This document shows positions 15,412 to 24,136 of a stretch of 64,000 nucleotides of DNA, one piece after another (the first letter of the stretch is position 1; each line of letters begins with the position of its first letter). This stretch comes from Nonomuraea rubra. GTDB taxonomy: Bacteria; Actinomycetota; Actinomycetes; Streptosporangiales; Streptosporangiaceae. A program made the position numbers and the translations under genes. The stretch spans positions 9,283,001 through 9,347,000 of the forward strand of contig NZ_JACHMI010000001.1 of assembly GCF_014207985.1 (NCBI RefSeq), given 5' to 3'. The notes beneath the pieces were generated by a model. It had not been told where the DNA came from. It made no database searches and saw only the letters and a list, made by a program, of their open reading frames with translations.

Positions 15412-16506
15412 TCAGGCGTGGTCCTCCTCGGCGAGCACGCGCTGGGCGACGGCGAACGCGGCGTTGGCCGCGGGGACTCCGCAGTAGATGGCGCTCTGCA
15501 GCAGGACCTCGCCGATCTCGTCCGGGGTGAGCCCGTTGCGGAGCGCGGCGCGTACGTGCATGGCCAGCTCGTCGAGGTGCCCGCGGGCGACGAGCGCGGT
15601 GAGCGTGACGCAGCTGCGGGTGCGGCGGTCGAGCCCGGGGCGGGTCCAGATCTCGCCCCAGGCGTAGCGCGTGATGAGGTCCTGGAAGTCCCTGGTGAAG
15701 GGCGTGGTACGGGCCACCGCGCGGTCCACGTGGGCGTCGCCCAGCACCTCGCGCCGTACCCGCATGCCGGGCAGGGCGGGCAGGTGGGCCAGCAGCGCCT
15801 GGGTGACGCGCTCCGGCTGGTCGGCGGGGGCCAGGTGCGCGGCGCCCGGCAGCTCGACGAGCGTGGCGCCGGGGATGCCGTCGGCCAGCTCCCTGGCGTG
15901 GGCAGGAGGCGTCGCCGGGTCCTCGCGACCGGCCACGACCAGGGTGGGGACGGTGATCCCCGCGAGGTCGGCGCGCAGGTCGTAGGCCGCCAGGGCGTCG
16001 CAGCAGGCGGCGTACCCGGCGGGGTCGGTGGCGGCCAGGTCGTCCAGCAGCGCCCGGTCGGGCGTTTGCGCGAACCAGCGGCGGGCGGTGGCCTCCAGCA
16101 GCGGCGCGGTGCCCTGCTCACGGACCAGCTTCGCCCGCTCGTGCCACGCCTCCGGGTCGCCGAACCTGGCGCTGGAGCAGATCATGGCCAGGGAACGCAG
16201 CCGGCCGGGATGGCGGGCCGCCAGCGTGGCGCCGATCGCGCCGCCGATCGAGACGCCCGCGAAGTGGAAGGTGTCCAGGCCCTCGGCGTCCGCCACGTCC
16301 AGGACCAGGGCGGCGAGCCCGTCCAGGGTGCCGGCCTGGAGCGCCGGCGAGTCGCCGTGGCCGGGCAGGTCGAACCTGAGCACCCTGAACGTGCGGGCCA
16401 GGGCGGTGATCTGGCGGTTCCACAGGCGGGTGGAGGTGCCGAGGGAGGGGGCGAGGACGAGCGGCTCACCGTGCTCGGGGCCGTCCAGCCGGTAGTGCAG
16501 CAGCAT
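15412..16506 (-). CDS. pcaDC: 3-oxoadipate enol-lactonase / 4-carboxymuconolactone decarboxylase fusion
   Basis: 364 residues. Residues 1-240 are an alpha/beta hydrolase with nucleophile Ser86 in 'GVSIGG', Asp in 'VAGREDPATPP' and His in 'LPGAAHLAP'. Residues about 248-360 are a carboxymuconolactone decarboxylase (AhpD-like) domain with 'CVTLTALVARGHLDELAMHV'. This fusion, also called PcaL, is known in actinomycetes and does two consecutive steps: decarboxylation of 4-carboxymuconolactone and hydrolysis of the enol-lactone to 3-oxoadipate. The start overlaps the pcaB stop by one base (TGATG), so it is translationally coupled. Confidence 0.96.
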   Translation of the reverse strand: MLLHYRLDGPEHGEPLVLAPSLGTSTRLWNRQITALARTFRVLRFDLPGHGDSPALQAGTLDGLAALVLDVADAEGLDTFHFAGVSIGGAIGATLAARHPGRLRSLAMICSSARFGDPEAWHERAKLVREQGTAPLLEATARRWFAQTPDRALLDDLAATDPAGYAACCDALAAYDLRADLAGITVPTLVVAGREDPATPPAHARELADGIPGATLVELPGAAHLAPADQPERVTQALLAHLPALPGMRVRREVLGDAHVDRAVARTTPFTRDFQDLITRYAWGEIWTRPGLDRRTRSCVTLTALVARGHLDELAMHVRAALRNGLTPDEIGEVLLQSAIYCGVPAANAAFAVAQRVLAEEDHA

Positions 16507-17708
16507 CAGTGCGGGGCCTTGTCTTGATCATGGTTGAGTACGAGGTCCACGAGCGCCGGGGCCGGGCCCGGGTCGCCGGGGACGGCCAGGTTGGCGCGCA
16601 TCCGGTCCGGGTGGACCCGGAGGTCCGCGACCAGCTCGGCGGCGTCGCGGGCGGCGCCCGCCACCAGGCGCAGGGCCTCGCGCAACGGCTGCCACTCCGC
16701 GTGCCAGGCGCCGGACGGGCGCTCGTCCTCCGCGGCGAGCGAGCCGTACAGGACGGCCGCGAGCGGCGGCACCTGGCGGGCGGCGGCGGTGATCATCGTG
16801 GCCCTGACCGGGTTGTGCTTGTGCGGCATCGACGACGACCCGCCGCCGACGCCCTCGGACAGCTCCCCGATCTCGGTACGCGACAGCACCAGCACGTCGG
16901 CCGCCGGTTTGCCCAGCGCCCCGGCGGTGAACGCCAGCGCCCCGGCCAGGTCGGCGATGGGGGTGCGCAGGACGTGCCAGGGCAGCAGCGGCTCGGCCAG
17001 GCCCAGCTCGGCCGCGAACCGCCCAGGCAGCCGCAACGCCACCGCCACCGCCTCGCCCGGCCCGCTCGCGGCGGGAGGCGGCGTGTTCGTGGGGGGCTGG
17101 AAGGCGGCCAGTGTGCCGGCGGCGCCGCCGAGCTGGGCCGGGAGGGTGGCGCGGGCGGCGGCCAGGCGGGTGCGGGCGGCGGCGGCCAGCTCGCGCCAGC
17201 CCGCCGCCTTGAGCCCGAACGTCGTGGGAACGGCCTGCTGCGTGAGCGTCCTGGCGGCCATCGGGGTGTCACGGTGCCGGGCCGCCAGCTCGGTGAGGCC
17301 GCCGATCACCCGGTCGAGGTCGGCGAGGACCGGGCCCAGCGTGCGGTGGGCGACGAGCATGAGGGCGGTGTCGACGATGTCCTGGCTGGTGGCGCCCAGG
17401 TGGACGTGCTCGCCGTAGGGCCCGGCCGCCTCGCGCAGGTCCCGTACCAGCGGGATGACCGGGTTCCCGCCGGAGCGGGCCCGCGCCACGAGGTCCGGCA
17501 GGCTGAACGCGCCCGCGCGGGCGGCGGCCGACACCGCCTCCGCCGCCTCCGCCGGGACGAGGCCGAGGGCCGCCTGGGCACGGGTCAGGGCGGCCTCGGC
17601 GTCCAGCATGGCCTGGAGCACGGCAACGTCGCCCGTGGCCTCGGCGGCACCCCGCATGGGGGACAACAACCCCAGGTCGGACCGCGGCTCGGGATCAGCC
17701 GAAGTCAA
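16506..17708 (-). CDS. pcaB: 3-carboxy-cis,cis-muconate cycloisomerase
   Basis: 400 residues from a TTG that overlaps pcaG by 14 bases; this keeps the conserved 'SDLGLLSPM' N-terminus. The first ATG (17657) would cut it off. It belongs to the fumarase/aspartase superfamily: 'LGATSQDIVDTALML' and the signature 'GGGSSSMPHKHNPVRA' are clear. It converts 3-carboxymuconate to 4-carboxymuconolactone, between PcaGH and PcaDC. Length is somewhat shorter than the usual 440-450 residues, mostly at the C-terminus. Further in-frame sequence upstream of the TTG is antisense-like and was excluded. Confidence 0.95.
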   Translation of the reverse strand: MTSADPEPRSDLGLLSPMRGAAEATGDVAVLQAMLDAEAALTRAQAALGLVPAEAAEAVSAAARAGAFSLPDLVARARSGGNPVIPLVRDLREAAGPYGEHVHLGATSQDIVDTALMLVAHRTLGPVLADLDRVIGGLTELAARHRDTPMAARTLTQQAVPTTFGLKAAGWRELAAAARTRLAAARATLPAQLGGAAGTLAAFQPPTNTPPPAASGPGEAVAVALRLPGRFAAELGLAEPLLPWHVLRTPIADLAGALAFTAGALGKPAADVLVLSRTEIGELSEGVGGGSSSMPHKHNPVRATMITAAARQVPPLAAVLYGSLAAEDERPSGAWHAEWQPLREALRLVAGAARDAAELVADLRVHPDRMRANLAVPGDPGPAPALVDLVLNHDQDKAPH

Positions 17709-18219
17709 GGAAGACCGTCTCCTTCTCGCCCTGCAGATGGATGTCGAACCGGTGCACCCCGTCACGCTCCTCCACCGCCACCAGCGTCTGCCGCCGCTCC
17801 GGCGGGAGCGAGTCGAGGAAGGCGTCCTGCCCGAGGTAGATGCGCGTGTACAGGTGGTGCAGCAGGCCACGGGCGAAGACGCACACGCTGATGTACCCGT
17901 TCCCCGGCACGACCGTACGCAACGCCCAGTGCCCGTCGAGGTCGGTGGCCACGCGCCCGAAGCCGGTGAAGCGCACGCCGTCGCGCCCGAGTACGGCCCC
18001 GTTCGTGGGGTCGCGGCGCATGGTGCCGGGCGACCCGGTCAGGGAGCCGTGCTCGTCGGGCTGCCAGAACTCCAGCAGCGCGTCCGGCACGGGGTCACCG
18101 GCGCCGTCGTAGACGTACCCGTGCACGGCGATCCCGCCGGACGCCAGGTCGCCGCCCCCGGGGAACGGCAGCGCATACCCGTAGAACGGGCCGACGGTCT
18201 GCGAAGGGGTGGGGTTCAA
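17695..18219 (-). CDS. pcaG: protocatechuate 3,4-dioxygenase, alpha subunit
   Basis: 174 residues from a TTG in the TTGA overlap with the pcaH stop; this gives the conserved N-terminal 'TPSQTVGPFYGYALPF'. The intradiol dioxygenase fold is seen in 'IAVHGYVYDGAGDPVPDAL', 'EFWQPDEHG' and 'YISVCVFARGLLHHLYTRIY'. The alpha subunit lacks a full iron site and builds the oligomer with PcaH. No better start exists: the sequence in frame upstream of TTG reads as Arg/Pro shadow. Confidence 0.95.
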   Translation of the reverse strand: MNPTPSQTVGPFYGYALPFPGGGDLASGGIAVHGYVYDGAGDPVPDALLEFWQPDEHGSLTGSPGTMRRDPTNGAVLGRDGVRFTGFGRVATDLDGHWALRTVVPGNGYISVCVFARGLLHHLYTRIYLGQDAFLDSLPPERRQTLVAVEERDGVHRFDIHLQGEKETVFLDFG

Positions 18220-18959
18220 CGGCCTTCCTCCATCCAGGTCGCGGTGGGCCCGTCGAGGACGATGTCCCACCGGTAGCCGAGCGAGAACTCCGGCTCGGAC
18301 AGGTCGTGCACGTAGTCGGCGACGAGCCGCTGTCTGGCGCGCTCGTCGGTGACCGACTGCATGATCGGGTCGTACGGGAACAGCGGGTCGCCGGGGAAGT
18401 ACATCTGGGTGACCAGCCGCTGGGTGAAGGACGTGCCGAAGAGCGAGAAGTGGATGTGCGCGGGGCGCCAGGCGTTGAGGTGGTTGCGCCACGGGTACGG
18501 GCCGGGCTTGATCGTGGTGAAGAGGTAGTTGCCGTCGTCGTCGGTCAGGCAGCGGCCCACGCCGGAGAAGTTGGGGTCGAGCGGCGCGGGGTGGTCGTCG
18601 CGCTGGTGCAGGTAGCGTCCGGAGGCGTTGGCCTGCCAGACCTCGACGAGCTGCCCGCGTACGGGGCGGCCCTGGCGGTCGAGCACGCGCCCGCGCACGG
18701 TGATCCGCTCGCCCAGCGGCTCCCCCAGGTGCTGCTTGGTGAGGTCGTTGTCGAACGGCGTCACGTCGCTCACGCCGAACACCGGCCCCGCCAGCTCGGC
18801 CGCCTCCGGGTCCTTGATCGCGACGAGCGGCTGGTGGGGGTGGCGGAGCAGGGTGCTGCGGTAGGGGGCGTAGTCGCGGGCGGGGTGGTCGCCCTGCTCG
18901 CCGGCGCGGGCCGCGATCTCCTGATCGATGTCGGCCTGCTTGAGGGGTTCGGACATCAT
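18216..18959 (-). CDS. pcaH: protocatechuate 3,4-dioxygenase, beta subunit
   Basis: 247 residues. The four non-heme Fe(III) ligands are all present with the spacing known from the Pseudomonas enzyme: Tyr116 ('ASGRYLHQRD'), Tyr155 ('GPYPWRNH'), His168 and His170 ('RPAHIHFS'). 'VEVWQANASGRY' is the family motif. It cleaves protocatechuate between the two hydroxylated carbons. Two adjacent ATGs (18959, 18956) follow an AAAGG ribosome site that overlaps the pcaF stop; the two genes do not overlap but are 2 bp apart. Confidence 0.97.
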   Translation of the reverse strand: MMSEPLKQADIDQEIAARAGEQGDHPARDYAPYRSTLLRHPHQPLVAIKDPEAAELAGPVFGVSDVTPFDNDLTKQHLGEPLGERITVRGRVLDRQGRPVRGQLVEVWQANASGRYLHQRDDHPAPLDPNFSGVGRCLTDDDGNYLFTTIKPGPYPWRNHLNAWRPAHIHFSLFGTSFTQRLVTQMYFPGDPLFPYDPIMQSVTDERARQRLVADYVHDLSEPEFSLGYRWDIVLDGPTATWMEEGR

Positions 18960-18961
18960 CG

Positions 18962-20110
18962 CTACCTTTCGAGTACGACGGCCAGCCCCTGGCCGACGCC
19001 GATGCAGAGACAGGCGAGACCGGCGCCGGAGCCGGCGGCGGCCAGCCGGTGGGCCACCGCGCCGGTGACGCGGGCGCCCGAGGCTCCGAGCGGGTGGCCG
19101 ATGGCGATGGCGCCGCCGTCGGGGTTGACGATCGCGGGGTCGAGGCCGGGCAGCTCGGCCAGGCAGCCCAGCACCTGGGCGGCGAACGCCTCGTTCAGCT
19201 CGGCGGTGTGCAGGTCCTCGAACCGCTTGCCCGCCTTGGCCAGCGCCCTGCCCGCCGCCTCGACCGGGCCGAGCCCGAAGTAGCGGGGCTCCAGCGCGCT
19301 GACGCCGCTGGCCACGATCCTGGCCAGGGGCTCGCGCCCGCGCAGGCCGGCCTCGTCGGTCAGCAGCAGGGCTGCGGCTCCGTCGTTCAGCGGGGAGGAG
19401 TTGCCTGCGGTGACGGTGCCGCCGTCCTTGCGGAAGGCGGGCTTGAGCTTGGCCAGCGCCTCCAGGGAGGTGTCGTGGCGGATCCCCTCGTCCCGGGTCA
19501 CGCCGGCGATCGGCACGATCTCGCGCTCGAACGACGCCTTGGCCGCCTTCTGGTGGCTGGCCAGCGCGAACGCGTCCTGCTCCGCCCGCGTGATGCGGTG
19601 CTTGTCGGCGATCAGCTCGGCGCCCTCGCCGAGCGGGACGGTGTGCTCGGCGGGCATGTCCGGGTTGACCAGCCGCCAGCCGAGCGTGGTGGAGACCAGC
19701 TCCTGCCCGCCCGCCGGGAACGCCTTCTCCGGCTTGGGCAGCACCCACGGGGCGCGGGTCATCGACTCGACGCCGCCCGCGATCACGGTGGAGGCGTCGC
19801 CGACCGCGATCGCGCGGTAGGCGTGGATGACAGCCTCCATGCCGGAGCCGCACAGGCGGTTGACGGTGACGCCGGGCGTGGTGACGGGCAGGCCCGCCAG
19901 GATGGCGGCCATGCGGGCGACGTTGCGGTTCTCCTCGCCGGCGCCGTTGGCGTTGCCGAGCACGACCTCGTCGGCGGCCTCCAGGCCGTTGCGCTCGGCC
20001 AGCGCCCTGACGACGTGCGCGGCCAGGTCGTCGGGGCGGATCCCGGACAGGGCTCCGCCGTAGCGGCCGAACGGGGTGCGTACGGCATCGACGATGTAGA
20101 CGTCCTTCAT
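18962..20110 (-). CDS. pcaF: 3-oxoadipyl-CoA thiolase
   Basis: 382 residues. Thiolase I fold with the acyl-enzyme Cys87 ('[12 protein letters not shown]'), His in '[14 protein letters not shown]' and the second Cys in '[11 protein letters not shown]'. It cleaves 3-oxoadipyl-CoA to succinyl-CoA and acetyl-CoA, the last step of the pathway. It starts at the ATG in an ATGA overlap with pcaJ. The C-terminus '[12 protein letters not shown]' is complete. Family length is about 400, so it is slightly short. Confidence 0.95.
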   Translation of the reverse strand: MKDVYIVDAVRTPFGRYGGALSGIRPDDLAAHVVRALAERNGLEAADEVVLGNANGAGEENRNVARMAAILAGLPVTTPGVTVNRLCGSGMEAVIHAYRAIAVGDASTVIAGGVESMTRAPWVLPKPEKAFPAGGQELVSTTLGWRLVNPDMPAEHTVPLGEGAELIADKHRITRAEQDAFALASHQKAAKASFEREIVPIAGVTRDEGIRHDTSLEALAKLKPAFRKDGGTVTAGNSSPLNDGAAALLLTDEAGLRGREPLARIVASGVSALEPRYFGLGPVEAAGRALAKAGKRFEDLHTAELNEAFAAQVLGCLAELPGLDPAIVNPDGGAIAIGHPLGASGARVTGAVAHRLAAAGSGAGLACLCIGVGQGLAVVLER

Positions 20111-20739
20111 GCCTGGCTCACCTCCGCGCCGGTGCGCTCGCGCACCTCGTCCAGGCTCACTCCCGGCGCGCGCTCGGCCACCGCGAGCCCTCGCGCGGTG
20201 ACGTCGAAGACGCCGAGGTCGGTGATGATCCGGTGGACGCACTCCTTGCCGGTCAGCGGCAGCGTGCACACCTCGACGAGCTTCGGCGAGCCGTCCTTGG
20301 CGTTGTGGTCCATGATCACGATGACCTTGCGCGCGCCGTGCACCAGGTCCATGGCGCCGCCCATGCCCTTGACCAGCTTGCCGGGCACCATCCAGTTGGC
20401 CAGGTCTCCGCGCGCGGAGACCTGCATCGCGCCGAGCACGGCCACGTCGAGGTGACCGCCGCGGATCATGCCGAACGACAGCGAGGAGTCGAAGAACGAC
20501 GCGCCCGGCAGCACGGTGACCGTCTCCTTGCCGGCGTTGATCAGGTCGGGGTCGATCTCCTCGGCCTTCGGGTACGGGCCGACGCCGAGCACGCCGTTCT
20601 CCGAGTGCAGGACCACGTCCACGCCCTGCGGCAGGAAGGAGGGGATGCGGGTGGGCAGGCCGATGCCCAGGTTGACGTAGTCGCCGTCGCGCAGCTCGGC
20701 CGCCGCCCGCGCGACCATCTCGTCACGGGTCCAGCTCAT
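20107..20739 (-). CDS. pcaJ: 3-oxoadipate CoA-transferase, subunit B
   Basis: 210 residues. The class I CoA-transferase beta subunit motif '[13 protein letters not shown]' contains the catalytic Glu47 that carries CoA as a thioester. '[15 protein letters not shown]' and '[19 protein letters not shown]' are typical. Works with PcaI to move CoA from succinyl-CoA to 3-oxoadipate. 4-bp overlaps link it to pcaI and pcaF. Confidence 0.95.
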   Translation of the reverse strand: MSWTRDEMVARAAAELRDGDYVNLGIGLPTRIPSFLPQGVDVVLHSENGVLGVGPYPKAEEIDPDLINAGKETVTVLPGASFFDSSLSFGMIRGGHLDVAVLGAMQVSARGDLANWMVPGKLVKGMGGAMDLVHGARKVIVIMDHNAKDGSPKLVEVCTLPLTGKECVHRIITDLGVFDVTARGLAVAERAPGVSLDEVRERTGAEVSQA

Positions 20740-21488
20740 TCGGTGATGGTCCTTTTCTCGATGCCCTTGTCGGCGGCCTGCTCGGGGGTCAGGACGAGCA
20801 CGCGCTGGACGAAGACGCCCGGCAGGTGCACCTCGTCCGGGTCGAGCTCGGTCAGCTCCTCGACCTCGGCGATCGTGACGCGCCCGGCCATGGCGGCCAG
20901 CGGGTTGAAGTTCCTGCTGGACTTGTTGAAGACCAGGTTGCCGAAGCGGTCGCCCCTGGCCGCGCGGACCAGCGCGAAGTCCGTACGGATACCGCGTTCG
21001 AGCACGTACTGGCGGCCGTCGAACTCCCGCACCTCCTTCGGCGGCGAGGCGACCGCGATCGAGCCGTCGGGGTTGTGGCGCAGCGGCAGGCCGCCGTCGG
21101 CGATGGGCGTGCCGACACCGGCGGGCGTGTAGAACGCGGGGATGCCGCTGCCGCCGGCGCGCAGCCGCTCGGCCAGGCTGCCCTGCGGCGTCAGCTCGAC
21201 CTCCAGCTCGCCGGCCAGGTACTGGCGGGCGAACTCCTTGTTGTCGCCGATGAAGGAGGCGGTGACGTGGGCGATGCGCCCGGCCGCCAGCAGGATGCCC
21301 AGGCCGCCGCCGTCGACGCCGCAGTTGTTGGACACGACCCCGAGACCGGTCGCGCCGGTGTCGTAGAGGGCCTTGATCAGCACGTTGGGGATGCCGCTGA
21401 GGCCGAAGCCGCCGACGGCGAACGACGCGCCGTCGCGCACGCCGGCCAGCGCCTCTTCGGGCGTGGCGACCACCTTGTCCTTGCGCAC
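20736..21488 (-). CDS. pcaI: 3-oxoadipate CoA-transferase, subunit A
   Basis: 250 residues, first gene of the operon. The alpha subunit marker '[18 protein letters not shown]' (GGFGxxGxP) is near residue 22, and '[11 protein letters not shown]' follows. '[16 protein letters not shown]' and '[18 protein letters not shown]' complete the family pattern. Transcription starts in the 180-bp divergent region shared with the IclR fusion gene, which contains three half-sites likely bound by that regulator. Confidence 0.95.
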   Translation of the reverse strand: MRKDKVVATPEEALAGVRDGASFAVGGFGLSGIPNVLIKALYDTGATGLGVVSNNCGVDGGGLGILLAAGRIAHVTASFIGDNKEFARQYLAGELEVELTPQGSLAERLRAGGSGIPAFYTPAGVGTPIADGGLPLRHNPDGSIAVASPPKEVREFDGRQYVLERGIRTDFALVRAARGDRFGNLVFNKSSRNFNPLAAMAGRVTIAEVEELTELDPDEVHLPGVFVQRVLVLTPEQAADKGIEKRTITE

Positions 21489-21506
21489 GACGCTCCGTTC
21501 GGACGT

Positions 21507-21529
21507 GTTCGCTCTGCGAACTTTAGTTC
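21507..21529. promoter_or_regulatory. three-half-site IclR-type operator
   Basis: GTTCGC-TCT-GCGAAC (21507-21521) is a perfect palindrome. The second arm overlaps GAAC-TTTA-GTTC (21518-21529), adding a third half-site. The Acinetobacter regulator PcaU is known to use two palindromic half-sites plus a third repeat. A TATTAT box (21532-21537) adjoins it, possibly the -10 element of the IclR gene. Position between pcaI and the IclR gene supports control of both. Confidence 0.65.
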
Positions 21530-21667
21530 ACTATTATGTGTTTTCAGTATGTGGATCGAGGAGCGGGCTGTCAAAGGTCCCCTCTCGTGGTGTTAGGTGA
21601 CCCCGTCGGGACGGGTGCCTCGCCACGAAGGGCCCGCCCGTCGCCTCACCGCCTGGAGGAGGAGCCG

Positions 21668-23140
21668 ATGGAAGCGGCCGGAACCCTGGAGCGCGGGCTC
21701 GCCGTGCTGCGCGCGCTGGCCACCGGCCCCCGGCGGCCCGTCCGGGCGACGGACCTGGTCCGCGCGACCGGCCTGGCCAGGTCCACCGTGGACCGGGTGC
21801 TCGCGACACTCGCGCACCTCGGCTACGTGCGGGCCGAGGGGCGCGACGTGCTGCCGGCGCCGCGCCTGATGGAGCTGGGCGAGGCGTACCTGGCGGGCAG
21901 CGGCCTGCGCGACGCGCTCGCGCCGCTGGCGAGCCGGCTGGCGGACGAGCTGGACGAGTCCGTGTCGCTGGCCGTGCGCGATGGGGACGGGGTGCGGTTC
22001 ATCGTGCAGTGCACCCGGCGGCGCACCATGTCGGTCACCTTCCGCGTCGGCGACCTGCTGCCCGCGGACCGGTGCGCGGCCGGCCTGGCCCTGCTCGACC
22101 CGGCGACGCCGTGGGCGGAGGACGATCAGCTCATCGAGCCCGGGCTGATCGCGGTGGCGATGCCGGTGCGCGACGGGGAGGGGCGGGCCGTCTGCGCGGT
22201 CAGCGTGGTCAGCCACACCAGCAGGCACACCGTGGGCGAGCTGCGTGACCACTGTGCGGGCGCGTTGCGCAAGACGGTGGGCGAGATGGAAGCGGCACTC
22301 GCCGCCCCCACGCCGGATCCGGCTCGGGCGGGGCTGACAGGCGGGGTCGATCGTTCGCGCGGCGACAAGCAGGAGCTGGGGATGGGATTCCTGCAGTCGC
22401 TGGCCCGCGGCCTGGCCGTCATGGTCGCCCTCGGCACGGCCCGCGGCGGCCTGACCCTCGCCGACTGCGCCAAGGCCACCGGCCTGCCCAGGGCGACCGT
22501 GCGGCGGGCGGTGCAGGCGCTGGAGCGGCTCGGCTACGCCGGCGCCGACGGGGCCCGGTTCACGCTGCTCCCCCGGGTGCTGGAGCTGGGGTACGCGCAC
22601 CTGTCCGGGCTGACGTTCGGGGAGGTCGTCCAGCCGCACCTGGCCGACCTGGTGGCCCGCGTACGGGAGTCGGCGTCCGTGGCGGTGCTGTCGGGCGACG
22701 ACGTCGTGTACGTGGCCAGGGTGCAGACGGTCAGCCTGATGAGCATCAACATCACGGTGGGCACGCGGTTCCCCGCGTACGCGACCTCCATGGGCCGGGT
22801 GCTGCTGGCCGAGCTGCCCGGGGAGCGGCTGGCCGCGATCGTGCCGCGGCGCCTGTCGCCCAGGACCGTCACCTCCAAGGCCGAGCTGCGGGCCCTGGTG
22901 CGCCAGGCCGCCGAGGACGGGTACGCCCTGGTCGACCAGGAGCTGGAGGAGGGCGTGCGGTCCATCGCGGTGCCGGTCCGCGACCGGCGGGGGCGTACGG
23001 TGGCGGCGGTGAACGTGGCCACGCACGCCGGCCGCGCCTCCAACGCCACGCTCCTGCGCGACGTGCTGCCGGCGCTCAGGGAGACGGCGGCGCGCATGGA
23101 GGCGGATCTCGCGCACGTTCACGCCGCTGTCGACGGCTGA
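21668..23140 (+). CDS. tandem IclR-domain fusion regulator, probable pca regulator
   Basis: 490 residues made of two IclR units. Unit 1 (about 1-220): winged HTH 'GLAVLRALATGPRRPVRATD', then an effector domain in which about 40 residues appear missing between 'LPADRCAAGLALLDP' and 'IAVAMPVRDGEG'. Unit 2 (about 240-490): complete, 'GLAVMVALGTARGGLTLADC', 'FPAYATSMGRVLLAELP', 'TSKAELRALVRQAAEDGYAL', 'SIAVPVRDRRGRTVAAVNV'. Most IclR proteins have one unit of about 250 residues. The start is the ATG after GGAGGA. Divergent placement suggests it senses protocatechuate or 3-oxoadipate and controls the pca operon. Confidence 0.93.
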   Translation: MEAAGTLERGLAVLRALATGPRRPVRATDLVRATGLARSTVDRVLATLAHLGYVRAEGRDVLPAPRLMELGEAYLAGSGLRDALAPLASRLADELDESVSLAVRDGDGVRFIVQCTRRRTMSVTFRVGDLLPADRCAAGLALLDPATPWAEDDQLIEPGLIAVAMPVRDGEGRAVCAVSVVSHTSRHTVGELRDHCAGALRKTVGEMEAALAAPTPDPARAGLTGGVDRSRGDKQELGMGFLQSLARGLAVMVALGTARGGLTLADCAKATGLPRATVRRAVQALERLGYAGADGARFTLLPRVLELGYAHLSGLTFGEVVQPHLADLVARVRESASVAVLSGDDVVYVARVQTVSLMSINITVGTRFPAYATSMGRVLLAELPGERLAAIVPRRLSPRTVTSKAELRALVRQAAEDGYALVDQELEEGVRSIAVPVRDRRGRTVAAVNVATHAGRASNATLLRDVLPALRETAARMEADLAHVHAAVDG

Positions 23141-23148
23141 TCGGTGGC

Positions 23149-23154
23149 TAGAAT
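23149..23154 (+). promoter_or_regulatory. -10 box TAGAAT of a leaderless promoter
   Basis: TAGAAT ends 7 nt before the ATG of the MDR gene and no ribosome site is present, so a leaderless message is expected. It lies only 8 bp after the IclR stop, giving the MDR its own promoter. Confidence 0.55.
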
Positions 23155-23161
23155 CCCGGGC

Positions 23162-24136
23162 ATGAAGGCCGCAGTGCGCGCCAGATATGGCCCGCCGGAA
23201 GTGGTGAGCGTTTCGGACGTCGAAAAGCCGGTCGTCAAGGACGGTGACGTGCTCGTCAAGGTACGGGCGACGACCGTCAACCGTACGGACTGCGCGATGC
23301 GGGCCGCCCAGCCTTTCATCTGGCGATTCATGACGGGGCTCGTCAGGCCGAACGTCCCCGTTCTCGGCACGGAATTCGCGGGGGACGTCGAAGAAGTGGG
23401 CGGCGGCGTCACCGCGTTCAGACCGGGCGACAAGGTGTTCGGTTACAACGACGCGCGGTTCGGGGCGCACGCGGAGTACATGGTGATCCCGCAGGGCGGC
23501 ACGCTGGCGCCGCTCCCGCGGGGCCTGTCGTACGAGGAGGCCGCTCCCGGCACGGAGGGCGCGCACTACGCGCTGTCGATGATCACGTGGGCGAAGGTCC
23601 GCGCCGGGCACGACGTGCTCGTGTACGGCGCCACCGGGGCCATCGGCTCGGCGGCGGTGCAACTGCTGAAGAACGCCGGCGCGAAGGTCACCGCGGTCTG
23701 CGGCACGAAACACCTCGACCTGGTCAGGCGCCTCGGGGCGGACAGGGCCGTCGACTACACGGCCACCGATTTCACCGCGGACGAGCAGCGATATGACGTC
23801 GTCATCGACGCGGTGGGCAAGAGCACGTTCGGGCGGTGCCGGCGGCTGCTGAAGCCGCGCGGCATCTATGTCGCCTCCGACGTGGGCCCCTTATGGCAGA
23901 ACCTGTTCCTGACGGCCGTCACCCCGTTGTTCGGCGGCAGGCGGGTCAGGTTCCCGTTTCCCAAGCACGACGCGGGAACGGCGCGGCATTTCAAGGAGCT
24001 GATCGAGTCCGGCGAGTTCCGGCCCGTCATCGACCGGCAGTATCCGCTGGACGAGATCGTCGACGCCTACCGTTACGTCGAGACGGGTCAGAAGACGGGG
24101 AACGTGGTGATCACGGTCACGACGCCAGAGTCGTGA
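23162..24136 (+). CDS. MDR-family NAD(P)H quinone oxidoreductase-like protein
   Basis: 324 residues. N-terminal GroES-like domain ('VLGTEFAGDVEEVGGGVTAF', 'GDKVFGYNDARFGAHAEYMV') and Rossmann domain ('VLVYGATGAIGSAAVQLLKN'). The structural and catalytic zinc Cys/His sets of true alcohol dehydrogenases are absent, as in zeta-crystallin-like quinone reductases. Codon 244 is TTA (23891-23893). Its 3' end overlaps the convergent NicO gene by 20 bp. Substrate unknown. Confidence 0.9.
   Translation: MKAAVRARYGPPEVVSVSDVEKPVVKDGDVLVKVRATTVNRTDCAMRAAQPFIWRFMTGLVRPNVPVLGTEFAGDVEEVGGGVTAFRPGDKVFGYNDARFGAHAEYMVIPQGGTLAPLPRGLSYEEAAPGTEGAHYALSMITWAKVRAGHDVLVYGATGAIGSAAVQLLKNAGAKVTAVCGTKHLDLVRRLGADRAVDYTATDFTADEQRYDVVIDAVGKSTFGRCRRLLKPRGIYVASDVGPLWQNLFLTAVTPLFGGRRVRFPFPKHDAGTARHFKELIESGEFRPVIDRQYPLDEIVDAYRYVETGQKTGNVVITVTTPES

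Noticed and set aside
17709..17870. N-terminal extension of PcaB
   Set aside because: Cys/Arg/Ser-rich sequence antisense-like to PcaG; the conserved PcaB N-terminus begins right after the TTG at 17708.
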